A DNA stretch of 58,570 bases from Methylobacter sp. (GTDB lineage: Bacteria > Pseudomonadota > Gammaproteobacteria > Methylococcales > Methylomonadaceae). Positions 1 to 7,111 of this stretch are shown here, piece by piece (within the stretch, counting starts at the first letter, position 1; each line of letters begins with the position of its first letter). The position numbers were made by a program, and so were the translations under genes. The stretch spans positions 1 through 58,570 of the forward strand of contig NZ_JALOCF010000023.1 in assembly GCF_023227905.1 (NCBI RefSeq), read 5' to 3'. Below the pieces are notes generated by a model. The model made no database searches. It saw nothing but the letters and a program-made list of their open reading frames with translations, and was not told where the DNA came from.

Positions 1-90
1 TAATTCAATAGTTAAAATAACATTTTTTTCAAATTGTTAACGTATAGTTCAGTATTCAGTTGGTAATGACATCGCTACATCAACCGCCAT

Positions 91-726
91 TTAAATTTTG
101 AATCGTGGAAAGAATGCCGGTACACGATCTGCATATTTTGAATATTTCTCCCCAAATTCAGCATAGGCTTCTCTCTCTTCAGTTCGGGCAAGTAGGATAT
201 ACATGCAGAGCAAAATCGGAAACATCGCCACTGTCACGATTGTCGGCCATTGCAGCAGAAATCCGAACATGATCATCACGAACCCGGCGTACTGCGGATG
301 CCGAATTTTTGCATAGGGTCCGGTTGTGGCCAAGGTATGCTGGCGTTGCGCCCGGTACAGCACCCGCCATGCGCTGGATAACAGAAAGAACCCGGCAACG
401 ATCAGAACGCTGCTAATCAAGTGAAATGGTCCGAAGTGCGGATTGCCGCGCCAGCCGAACAGGTCTTCCAGCAGATGGCCGGCATCATGCGAAAACGGAT
501 CGATGCCGGGAATGCGCTTGGTGAGCCAGCCGGAAAGCAAATAAATGGTTAACGGGAAGCCGTACATCTCGGTGAACAGTGCCACGATGAAGGCCGAAAA
601 GGCACCGAAAGAGCGCCAGTCGCGCTTGCTTTGCGGTTTGGCGAAGCTGAAGGCGAAGATGATGAATACTAGTGAGTTGATGATGACCAGCGACCAGAGT
701 CCGTAGGCCGGGGGTGTAGTGTTCAT
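91..726 (-). CDS. Isoprenylcysteine carboxyl methyltransferase-family membrane protein
   Basis: A 211-residue integral membrane protein with about five hydrophobic segments. The C-terminal half carries the family signature: a GPYAKIRHPQYAGF motif (about 137-150), then a long hydrophobic stretch, then an EEREAYAEFGEKYSKYADRVP tail where the S-adenosylmethionine-binding region of ICMT/PEMT-type enzymes lies. Family members methylate isoprenylcysteine, phospholipids or unknown small acceptors; the substrate here cannot be told from sequence. Its start codon overlaps the stop of the upstream DUF2933 gene in an ATGA arrangement, so the two are probably co-translated. This pair is often seen in mobile heavy-metal resistance clusters, which agrees with the truncated cusA nearby. 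Confidence 0.8.
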   Translation of the reverse strand: MNTTPPAYGLWSLVIINSLVFIIFAFSFAKPQSKRDWRSFGAFSAFIVALFTEMYGFPLTIYLLSGWLTKRIPGIDPFSHDAGHLLEDLFGWRGNPHFGPFHLISSVLIVAGFFLLSSAWRVLYRAQRQHTLATTGPYAKIRHPQYAGFVMIMFGFLLQWPTIVTVAMFPILLCMYILLARTEEREAYAEFGEKYSKYADRVPAFFPRFKI

Positions 727-956
727 TTCCTGTCTCCTTCGATTGTGTCGTGGTTCTGGTCATGATGGCCATGGCCATCGTGACCGTGATGCATGAACAA
801 ATGCATCAGTGGACATGCCAGCAGGAACAGGTAAGGCAGGATGCCAAGCACATGGGCACGGTGCTCTGTAAACAGCAGGAATCCGGCAATTAAAAGAAAC
901 CCGTAAAACACCCATCTGCCCTTGGCGATGTGGTGCATCTCGTGCTCATCAGTCAT
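723..956 (-). CDS. DUF2933 small histidine-rich membrane protein
   Basis: A 77-residue protein with a membrane segment (YGFLLIAGFLLF, then a second hydrophobic stretch) followed by a CPLMHLFMHHGHDGHGHH tail. The cysteine, methionines and many histidines suggest metal binding. I chose the ATG at 956 rather than an upstream in-frame start because an AAGGAGAG Shine-Dalgarno sequence sits just before it and the residues upstream look like leader noise. Its stop overlaps the start of the methyltransferase gene. DUF2933 proteins commonly sit in copper or mercury resistance islands; their biochemical role is unknown. Confidence 0.8.
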   Translation of the reverse strand: MTDEHEMHHIAKGRWVFYGFLLIAGFLLFTEHRAHVLGILPYLFLLACPLMHLFMHHGHDGHGHHDQNHDTIEGDRK

Positions 957-1117
957 GATGCTCTCCTTTTTTGTCTGATTAATCAAATGTAAACCCACGG
1001 GTTTGCCGGGGGAACTCCCAGGGTTTGACAATTCCGAAAATCATCGTGAGTCTCCCAATCTGAGAACCGCCCAAAGTTCAATAGATGAGGAAACTCACGA
1101 TAAACTCACCAAAGAGT

Positions 1118-1222
1118 TTATATCATACAAAATGGGAATGTAAGGTCTATAGTGGTGGTGCTGTGCGCGGAAAAGCCGGCGGCGGGCGAGGGTGACAGGA
1201 CGGGGGCAATCAAACTTTTCAT
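1118..1222 (-). CDS. Possible 34-residue ORF in the 957-1456 gap
   Basis: The gap between the DUF2933 gene and the YHS gene contains one short reading frame with a good AGGAGA ribosome-binding site 6 bases before ATG at 1222. The peptide begins MKSLIAPVLSPSPAAG and ends FPFCMI. It has no recognisable family and looks like a broken signal-peptide-like fragment. The rest of the gap shows nothing I can assign. Confidence 0.2.
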   Translation of the reverse strand: MKSLIAPVLSPSPAAGFSAHSTTTIDLTFPFCMI

Positions 1223-1456
1223 GGGGTTTCTCCTAGGGTTTAGTGTCTGGCAAAAACGCGGGTACTGCCGTCCGCCTGGAACTGATTTCATGTCTGTTTC
1301 CGGGGCGATTATTTGAATGTAGCCAGTTTAAACGGTTGTTCCTTACGGGAGGCTGACCGAGACATTACATTTCCGTAATCTTCCAGGGTTTGGTCAATGC
1401 TTATGAGCGGTAAAAACTACTGCATAAACCGGTTTAGTACAATTGAGTGAATCAAT

Positions 1457-2173
1457 TCAGCCTGCGCCTGCAGGTATCTCGTCGCAGAAACAGGAAGGAC
1501 GTTGATAATGACGTTCTGTATATAACTTTGCCATTTCGTCGATTAACTTCAATGGATCGGCTGAATATACTAAACGTGCACCGCTATCTTTCTGAAAACT
1601 AGCCACAAGATCCTGAATCTGATCAGCAATTCCACCATTGCCTTGTAATACCCCGATCAACTTGCCTTCATCAAAAGCAATAGCAAACTCCCCTAATGTA
1701 CCGGAACGTCCTCCGAGGATTACAACCATATCACTTGAGCGTATATTCGTCACTTCACGCCCCATCAAGCCACTACCTGTATAGATAAGGACATCATAAA
1801 CGTCAGCTGGCGACCGGTACTTGTGTATATGTTCATCCAAGCTCAAAGCCGGCGAAATACCAATGGATAATCCTCCTGCTTGTTTCGCACCACGGGCACA
1901 TTCATAGGGCAAGCCAGGGCACGCACCCGTTATTAATACGAAGCCCCGTTGTGCAATACTCTGACCCAGAATCATGGATTTCTCTTTGACATCGTCTGCT
2001 GCTTCGTTACCGGCTGAACCCATGCCCCCTACAGTTAAGTGCATCGAGGTGACTTTATTTTGATATAAGGCTGGCTGGCTGAGAAAAGTATTCCGGCAGG
2101 AAGGAGAGCAGAAATAATACAGTTTCCCTTCGTATTCAGCGGTTGTTTTTGCCTCGCGCGGAGAAAATTGCAT
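1457..2173 (-). CDS. YHS-domain plus LOG/TIGR00725-type Rossmann protein with broken start
   Basis: The N-terminus is a YHS metal-binding domain (EYEGKLYYFCSPSC, about 14-27, then a P..Y). The rest is a TIGR00725/LOG-like nucleotide-binding Rossmann domain with the signature GGRSGTLGE (about 153-161), related to PGGxGTxxE of LOG phosphoribohydrolases. An ATG start is at 2173, but the codons just upstream in the same frame read D-P-V-C-L-M, the expected first half of the YHS motif. Before that come a TAA stop at 2189-2191 and then two ATGs (2195-2200) with a GAGGAG ribosome-binding site. The ancestral protein therefore began at 2200 and a nonsense change removed its first cysteine from the product. 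A re-initiated, partly functional protein is possible; a sequencing error is another option. Confidence 0.7.
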   Translation of the reverse strand: MQFSPREAKTTAEYEGKLYYFCSPSCRNTFLSQPALYQNKVTSMHLTVGGMGSAGNEAADDVKEKSMILGQSIAQRGFVLITGACPGLPYECARGAKQAGGLSIGISPALSLDEHIHKYRSPADVYDVLIYTGSGLMGREVTNIRSSDMVVILGGRSGTLGEFAIAFDEGKLIGVLQGNGGIADQIQDLVASFQKDSGARLVYSADPLKLIDEMAKLYTERHYQRPSCFCDEIPAGAG

Positions 2174-2200
2174 TAGGCAAACCGGATCTTAAACCATCAT

Positions 2201-2281
2201 TTAATCTCCTCTGGTTAAATCAATTGTATGCAAGGTCTTTTCAAGCGCCACAAAGAATCCATGCTCAAATTCTTTATCCAT
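2201..2281 (-). CDS. Possible 26-residue ORF directly upstream of the YHS gene
   Basis: The short frame MDKEFEHGFFVALEKTLHTI...RGD ends with a TAA that abuts the ancestral ATG of the YHS-LOG gene, an arrangement typical of coupled operon genes. A GGGAG lies about 10 bases before its ATG. The sequence further upstream runs into a dispersed repeat, so this may be the tail of a gene whose front was destroyed. No family recognised. Confidence 0.25.
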   Translation of the reverse strand: MDKEFEHGFFVALEKTLHTIDLTRGD

Positions 2282-2305
2282 TTTTTTCCAGCTCCCGCAT
2301 TGATT

Positions 2306-2389
2306 GGTTGCCAAGCTAACCCAACGAGTGCAATGACGCAAAAGGTCGCGCCAGCATAACCGGGGTGGGCAGGCTTTTTTTGCCCACCG
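2306..2389. repeat. Dispersed repeat, copy A, ending in a hairpin
   Basis: Contains agctaaccca, gcaaaa and gcgccagcataacc followed by ggtgggca, in the same order and orientation as a second copy at 3840-3900. The end forms a hairpin (GGTGGGCA at 2364-2371 with TGCCCACC at 2382-2389). Together the copies bracket the nuclease gene at 2459-3709. Confidence 0.55.
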
Positions 2390-2458
2390 TTCACAACACC
2401 AAAAGTATGGATTCATCAATGTGCTGGGCAGAAAAGCATTGCGCATTTGACTTCTATC

Positions 2459-3709
2459 TTATACCTCATACAGTTTTTGCAATTTTTTCATTATTTGGTG
2501 GCTGTCACCAAACTTACAAAGGGCATCGCAGTGTTGCCGGAGTTCTGAAAATAAAATGTATCCAATTGGGGTTTTGATTTGCTTGATGGAAGGGCGCGAG
2601 AGTTGTGATATCACGTCCTTTTCTCTGCTATCGGGTACCACCAAATAAAAAGTTTCATTGCCGGTAGCAATGGAATAAGAAAGATCGGTCAGTCGTAAAA
2701 TTCCGGAATAAATACTGGTGCTTTTTTCAACTTCAAAGGCGCAAATTACAGTATTGGTCTCTTTCTCAAACCATAACACATCGATCAACTTGATCGTATT
2801 GGCGGTTTCTTTATCACAATCGATAGCGGGGAATTTATCGGGACTCATAAACGAAAAGTTGCTTCCTGCATAAGACCTTGAACGGTCATTTGAAGCCACA
2901 AAAGCATCGTAACCCAAGCTTTGGCCGATCTTCAAAAGATGAAACTGCATTTCGGAATGTAGGTTTTCTTCCTGTTTTTCGTCTTGAATTTCTTTTTGGC
3001 GTTTTTCAATGTTTTTCTCTAACTTGTTTCGCTCGTTTTCACTCAAATATTCATCATTGCCGATAAGCATTTTTTGCGTACCGATTTCAAAACACAAACC
3101 TGCAATCGCTCCCAAATCGTTAGAAAGTTGAGCCTTGTGTTTATTGTTGGTTTCAATCAAAACTTCCCTGATTTTTAGATATTCTGTCCAAGAGCCTAAT
3201 TTCTTTTTGTCGTTAAATAACGCGTTAAACCCATTGACAATGGCCGTATTGAAAGGCGGAAACAACGTCGGGTGCAAAAAATATAAAATACTTGCTACGG
3301 CTGGGCCCAAGCCTTTTATTTTTAGCGCATCTAATCGCACTATTTCTTTAATAATTTGTTCTTCGGATTTAGCATTGATACAGTTTTCCAGAAATTGACC
3401 GAAGGCGATTTTATTACTTTGATTTTCGTAAATATCGGGTATGCGTAATTTAGGTTTCCAATAAAAAGGGTGTGATACGCCTATAAATACTTGCTTTTGT
3501 TCGGCAATGCAGTTCAAAACAAACTCTAAAGAGCTCCCCTTAAAATCATTAGGAAAAGTTTTATTTTTAATATCGTCTACCACTTGTGAAACCCCTCTGC
3601 GAATGGTGCGAAAGGCTTTGAGCCGTTGGTCATTGTCAATAAACCAAGTATTGTAGACACTCTGCGTATCAGCTTTGTATTCTGTAATTAGCTGTAAAAG
3701 GTTTTTCAT
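2459..3709 (-). CDS. Lone restriction-endonuclease-like protein with helix-hairpin-helix
   Basis: A 416-residue AT-rich gene. Residues about 126-160 (LKIKGLGPAVASILYFLHP) look like the helix-hairpin-helix of HhH-GPD or other DNA-binding proteins. Residues about 220-250 are a charged coiled coil. The C-terminal domain holds LIDVLWFE (D310) and then CAFEVEKSTSIYSG (E326, E328, K329), the spacing expected of a PD-(D/E)xK nuclease core and very like domains annotated as type II restriction endonucleases. No DNA methyltransferase is next to it, so it may be an orphan nuclease, a defence factor acting alone, or part of a system lying outside the window. Its base composition and bracketing repeats suggest horizontal gain. 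Confidence 0.6.
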   Translation of the reverse strand: MKNLLQLITEYKADTQSVYNTWFIDNDQRLKAFRTIRRGVSQVVDDIKNKTFPNDFKGSSLEFVLNCIAEQKQVFIGVSHPFYWKPKLRIPDIYENQSNKIAFGQFLENCINAKSEEQIIKEIVRLDALKIKGLGPAVASILYFLHPTLFPPFNTAIVNGFNALFNDKKKLGSWTEYLKIREVLIETNNKHKAQLSNDLGAIAGLCFEIGTQKMLIGNDEYLSENERNKLEKNIEKRQKEIQDEKQEENLHSEMQFHLLKIGQSLGYDAFVASNDRSRSYAGSNFSFMSPDKFPAIDCDKETANTIKLIDVLWFEKETNTVICAFEVEKSTSIYSGILRLTDLSYSIATGNETFYLVVPDSREKDVISQLSRPSIKQIKTPIGYILFSELRQHCDALCKFGDSHQIMKKLQKLYEV

Positions 3710-3839
3710 TTTTCATTCTTTTATAGAGGTTACGTATTTGACAACTGGCTGAAATTAGGGACTTAAATACGCCATGCTTGACATAAAAGCGGGGCTTACG
3801 AAACGGAAAATAGCAAGCTAAGCTTTATAAACCACCCCT

Positions 3840-3900
3840 GGTTGCTGCCCAGCTAACCCAGTCGCAAAAAGCTTGCGCCAGCATAACCAAGGTGGGCAAC
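3840..3900. repeat. Dispersed repeat, copy B
   Basis: Second copy of the repeat at 2306-2389, sharing agctaaccca, gcaaaa and gcgccagcataacc then ggtgggca in the same order. It lies just upstream of the nuclease gene, so the gene is bracketed by direct copies. Confidence 0.55.
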
Positions 3901-3929
3901 CCATAGGATATGCTGAACGCAGTAAAACA

Positions 3930-4271
3930 TTACATTTGGCGATGCATTTTCGCCATTTCCAGATTTTCCTCGGCGGCTTTTTCATAGACATCAATCAGCC
4001 TTTGGCAATGAACTCCGAACCCGGTTGCCTGCTGCTTACCGATCAACCACGGCTCACGCTGGTATTCACTCAGGATTTTCTTGTGTTCTTCAACCTTAAG
4101 CTGCATTTCTTTCGCCACTTCCTCATAGTGTTCCGCCAGCGCCTCATGATCGGCTTTGGTTTTTGCGTTATGTACCGCTTGATCCATATCCATCGAATGC
4201 GGATTAAATTCGGCACATGCGGTCAGCAAACCAAGAGCCAAAACCAGGGTAATCAATAACTTTGTTTTCAT
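3930..4271 (-). CDS. Small periplasmic lipoprotein
   Basis: A 113-residue protein with a typical lipoprotein signal: MKTK, a hydrophobic core, then a lipobox LLTAC with the acylated cysteine at 19. The mature part is helical and charged (ADHEALAEHYEEVAKEMQLK), with histidines and methionines (NPHSMDMD, MAKMHRQM) that could contact metal. It is probably membrane anchored and exposed to the periplasm. It sits between a nuclease gene and metal-efflux remnants. I do not recognise a named family. Confidence 0.65.
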   Translation of the reverse strand: MKTKLLITLVLALGLLTACAEFNPHSMDMDQAVHNAKTKADHEALAEHYEEVAKEMQLKVEEHKKILSEYQREPWLIGKQQATGFGVHCQRLIDVYEKAAEENLEMAKMHRQM

Positions 4272-4388
4272 GGGTTTTCTCCAGAGTAATTCAAAAAATT
4301 AAAATAACATCGTTTTTCAGGTTTTTATCAGTTTTACCTCCTTTATAGCTCGTGGGTTGAAAAATGAAATCCAGCTTTTCTTAGCAAA

Positions 4389-4411
4389 TGCTGGGTTACT
4401 AAACCCAGCAT
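4389..4411. terminator. Inverted repeat downstream of the small lipoprotein gene
   Basis: TGCTGGGTT and its complement AACCCAGCA form a 9-bp stem with a short loop, about 10 bases past the stop of the 4421-4582 gene. There is no clear T-run, so it may be a weak terminator or a repeat copy. Confidence 0.35.
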
Positions 4412-4420
4412 GACTGTTAG

Positions 4421-4582
4421 TTAAAACGAACGCCCCTTATCCCAAGGATGACCCTGTCCACCGGGATGTGATGAGTAGACATTTTTAATGAATTTAGTAT
4501 GTGATGCACACGAAGAAACAGTGAGCAATAAAAGTGCGATTAATACAACAACACGTTTTCGACCTCTAAATAATGTATTCAT
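4421..4582 (-). CDS. 53-residue lipoprotein
   Basis: The start at 4582 is supported by GAGGTCG about 7 bases upstream; an ATG at 4621 would overlap the cusA remnant and has no good site. The product has a basic N-terminus (MNTLFRGRKR), a hydrophobic stretch and a lipobox VSSC, then a short mature part ending HPGGQGHPWDKGRSF. It lies just downstream of the truncated CusA gene on the same strand. Very small lipoproteins like this accompany some RND efflux operons, but I do not know a function. Confidence 0.5.
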   Translation of the reverse strand: MNTLFRGRKRVVVLIALLLLTVSSCASHTKFIKNVYSSHPGGQGHPWDKGRSF

Positions 4583-4604
4583 GTTTTCGACCTCATATAA
4601 AGTA

Positions 4605-5918
4605 TTAGTGAACGACATCAACCACTACTTGCTTGCGTTTTTCCTGAAACTGCAACACCAGACTATAAATCACCGGAAATACCAGCAGGCTCAATATCAG
4701 CACGGACACCATCCCACCCAGCGCCGGGGCGGCGAGACATTGGGTAACATCAGCGCCTGCGCCAGTGGCCCACATAATCGGAATTAAGCCTACGATGTTG
4801 GCCAGCGAGGTAATCGCGACAGGCCGCACCCGCAGGGCTGTGGCAGCCTCGGTGGCGGCCCTGATTTCGTCGCCGGTTAACGGCGCTTGTTTTTGCTCAC
4901 GCAGCTTGTCAATTTCAATGTCGATAAAACTCAACACCATGACGCCGGTTTCGGCCGCAGTACCGGCGAGGGCGATAAGACCGACATACACGGTAATCGA
5001 CAGATTGAATCCCAGCCAGTACACGAACCAGATACCGCCGATCAGACTGAAAGGTATGGCCAGCATGACGATAGTTGGCTCGGTGAGGTTGCGGAACGCG
5101 GCATACAACAGGATAAAAATCAGCAGCAAGGTGATGGGTACCACGATACGCAACCGTTCTGCTGCACGTTCCATGTATTCAAACTGGCCTGACCAGGCGA
5201 CCGTGTAACCTGCCGGCAGCGTAACGCGTTCGGCCAGTGTTTTTTTCGCCAGCTCAACATAGCCGCCGATGTCGGAGGTCTTGATATCGACATAAATCCA
5301 GGCATTAGGCCGTGCATCTTCGGTTTTAATCACGTCCGTGCCGCGTTTGAAGTTGATGTCCGCCACGGCAGTCAACGGGATCTGGCTGCCGGTCGGCGTC
5401 GGGATCAATACCCGCCTCAACGCCTCCAGGTTATCGCGCAAGTCGCGCGGATAGCGCAGGTTGACCGGATAACGCTTCAGGCCTTCGACGGTTTCGGTGA
5501 TGTTCATGCCGCCGATCGCGCTTTGGATGACATCCTGCACATCGCCGGTAGTCAGTCCGTAACGCGCAGCCGCTTCCCGGTTAATATTAAAATCCAGGAA
5601 ATAACCGCCGACTGCCCGGTCGCCATAAGCCGACAGCGTTTCGGGCAAGGTTTTCATCGCCTCGGCAATCTGTAGCGATAGGGACTGTAAGACATTCAAG
5701 TCAGGCCCTGAAACTTTGATGCCGACCGGCGTTTTGATGCCGGTGGCCAGCATATCGATACGGTTTTTAATCGGCATGGTCCAGGCATTGGCTAAGCCCG
5801 GAAAATGAAGCGCCTTGTCCATTTTATCCATCAGTTGCCGCGTGATCTTGCCCCGATTTTGCGGACACATGGCTAAGAGAGTAATCTCTAAAACCGAGGT
5901 CAATAATGAAAAATGCAA
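4605..5918 (-). pseudogene. cusA: 3' part of a CusA/CzcA-type heavy-metal RND pump
   Basis: Only the last ~420 of the usual ~1040 residues remain. The retained part starts near DKMDKALHFPGLANAW and MPIKNRIDMLATGI, a region diagnostic of Cu(I)/Ag(I) RND pumps, and continues through the second periplasmic domain and the last transmembrane helices (LLLIFILLYAAF; GGMVSVLILSLLVFPVIY). The first ~25 residues of the open frame do not look like CusA, which places the break near 5840-5870. The first transmembrane block, the proton-relay aspartates and the partners cusB and cusC are absent. It cannot make a working pump. It lies next to the end of the GMT operon, so the break may reflect an insertion, deletion or recombination within the island. 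Confidence 0.85.
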
Positions 5919-6009
5919 TGTAATCAGCCCGCCAGGATTTTTCGCGAAAGCTAAAATGGTGTCCTGCCTGTGTTACCACATCCACATCGAGCCCCAAATA
6001 TTTTAACCT

Positions 6010-6483
6010 TCATTTGGAATAGTAAATATTTGTGATGTACCAGTTTTTTTTCCCACTAGGAAGGTCCAAAACCACCTCATCATCGAGTTGCTTTTTTATA
6101 CAAGCATGTGCCATAGGCGAATCGGTAGATATGTAATCTTTTCTACCGTATATTTCCTCAGATCCAACTATTCTAAATTTCAGTATATTGTCTTCATCAT
6201 CTACCAACTCTACCCAGGCACCAAAAAAAACTTTGCCTTCTTGGTCTGGGTGATAGTCAACGATCCTAACTTCTTCTAATATTTTCCTTAAGAAGCGAAC
6301 TCTTCGATCAATTTCTCTCAGTCTACGCTTGTTATATTGATAGTCTGCGTTCTCAGAGCGATCCCCAAGGCTCGCAGCCCAAGTAACAATCCTAGTTACT
6401 TCTGGTCGCTCTTTCCGCCATAGATTATCAAGTTCTTGCTGCAACTTTAGACAACCTTCTCTTGTTATGTATTTTTTTTTCAT
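6010..6483 (-). CDS. greB: Transcription elongation factor GreB, island-borne copy
   Basis: A full-length 157-residue GreB. It stimulates the intrinsic RNA cleavage of backtracked RNA polymerase. The N-terminal coiled coil has the acidic tip and surrounding motif GDRSENADYQYNKRR (about 40-54), and the C-terminal FKBP-like domain has GKVFFGAWVEL (about 83-93) and DYISTDSPMAHA. By eye it is closer to enterobacterial GreB than the truncated resident greB at 11275-11610. Its ATG follows the gmtX stop by one base (TGATATG), so it is the fourth gene of the gmtYZX-greB operon. It probably replaces the greB that the island broke. Confidence 0.9.
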   Translation of the reverse strand: MKKKYITREGCLKLQQELDNLWRKERPEVTRIVTWAASLGDRSENADYQYNKRRLREIDRRVRFLRKILEEVRIVDYHPDQEGKVFFGAWVELVDDEDNILKFRIVGSEEIYGRKDYISTDSPMAHACIKKQLDDEVVLDLPSGKKNWYITNIYYSK

Positions 6484-6484
6484 A

Positions 6485-7090
6485 TCAGAGAAAATCTAGG
6501 GCTTTTTTTATGGCATCTAGTGTTGCCACCTTAAAAACAGGGCTATTATTTGAATCAATTAATTCTCCGTATTCATTTGCAGTGAGGTTCCATTTTTGTT
6601 GGAAAGAAGAGGACAACAAATATTCCAAAGCTCTTCGCTCTTGATCGCTGAGTTTGTATTCGGTCACAGTTAGTGCATGTTTATGATCATAAACATCAAT
6701 CCTTAAGTTGGGTGGCAATATTTCGCTTATTTGTTTTTTTGCAGCACGAAGCTCAGAAGCCTGGATTTTTACCAATAATTTATGCTTGGGATTCGAAATC
6801 TCCTCAATCCAGTCCTCTTCCCTTCTTGAGAGTTTAGCTATGTCCTTTACAGGATTTTGCTCAGAGAAGCATTTAATTAGCGCTCTGTATTTTTCGCCAG
6901 ATTTATTACGAATGCTTTGTGCTTTAGGGACACCTCTTTTGTAGCCTAGTCTTTCAATAGTGGCGAATGAGTAATCATCAATACCTCGCTCCTGCTGCTC
7001 TATGCAAACCTGATATATTGAATCAAGTGTTTCACAAACCTTTAGCGAGGCTTTCTCTTTTAATTTAATTAACAATAGCTCAGGACTCAT
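6485..7090 (-). CDS. gmtX: Gamma-mobile-trio protein GmtX
   Basis: A 201-residue protein, third in a tight operon. Residues about 18-75 contain VCETLDSIYQVCIEQQERGI and then DYSFATIERLGYKRGVPKAQ followed by SIRNKSGEKYRALI, a pattern I recall from GmtX. It resembles a small DNA-binding or directionality partner, comparable in position to TnpC of Tn554. It follows gmtZ by 21 bases and precedes greB by one base. The identification rests on operon order, size and this motif recalled from memory; no catalytic motif is visible. Confidence 0.65.
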   Translation of the reverse strand: MSPELLLIKLKEKASLKVCETLDSIYQVCIEQQERGIDDYSFATIERLGYKRGVPKAQSIRNKSGEKYRALIKCFSEQNPVKDIAKLSRREEDWIEEISNPKHKLLVKIQASELRAAKKQISEILPPNLRIDVYDHKHALTVTEYKLSDQERRALEYLLSSSFQQKWNLTANEYGELIDSNNSPVFKVATLDAIKKALDFL

Positions 7091-7111
7091 GTATTAATTC
7101 TCAGGTAACTT

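Noticed and set aside
4741..4757. gggtaacatcagcg as a third end of the MITE
   Set aside because: It shares only part of the 14-mer and lies in conserved CusA coding sequence, so chance similarity is more likely.
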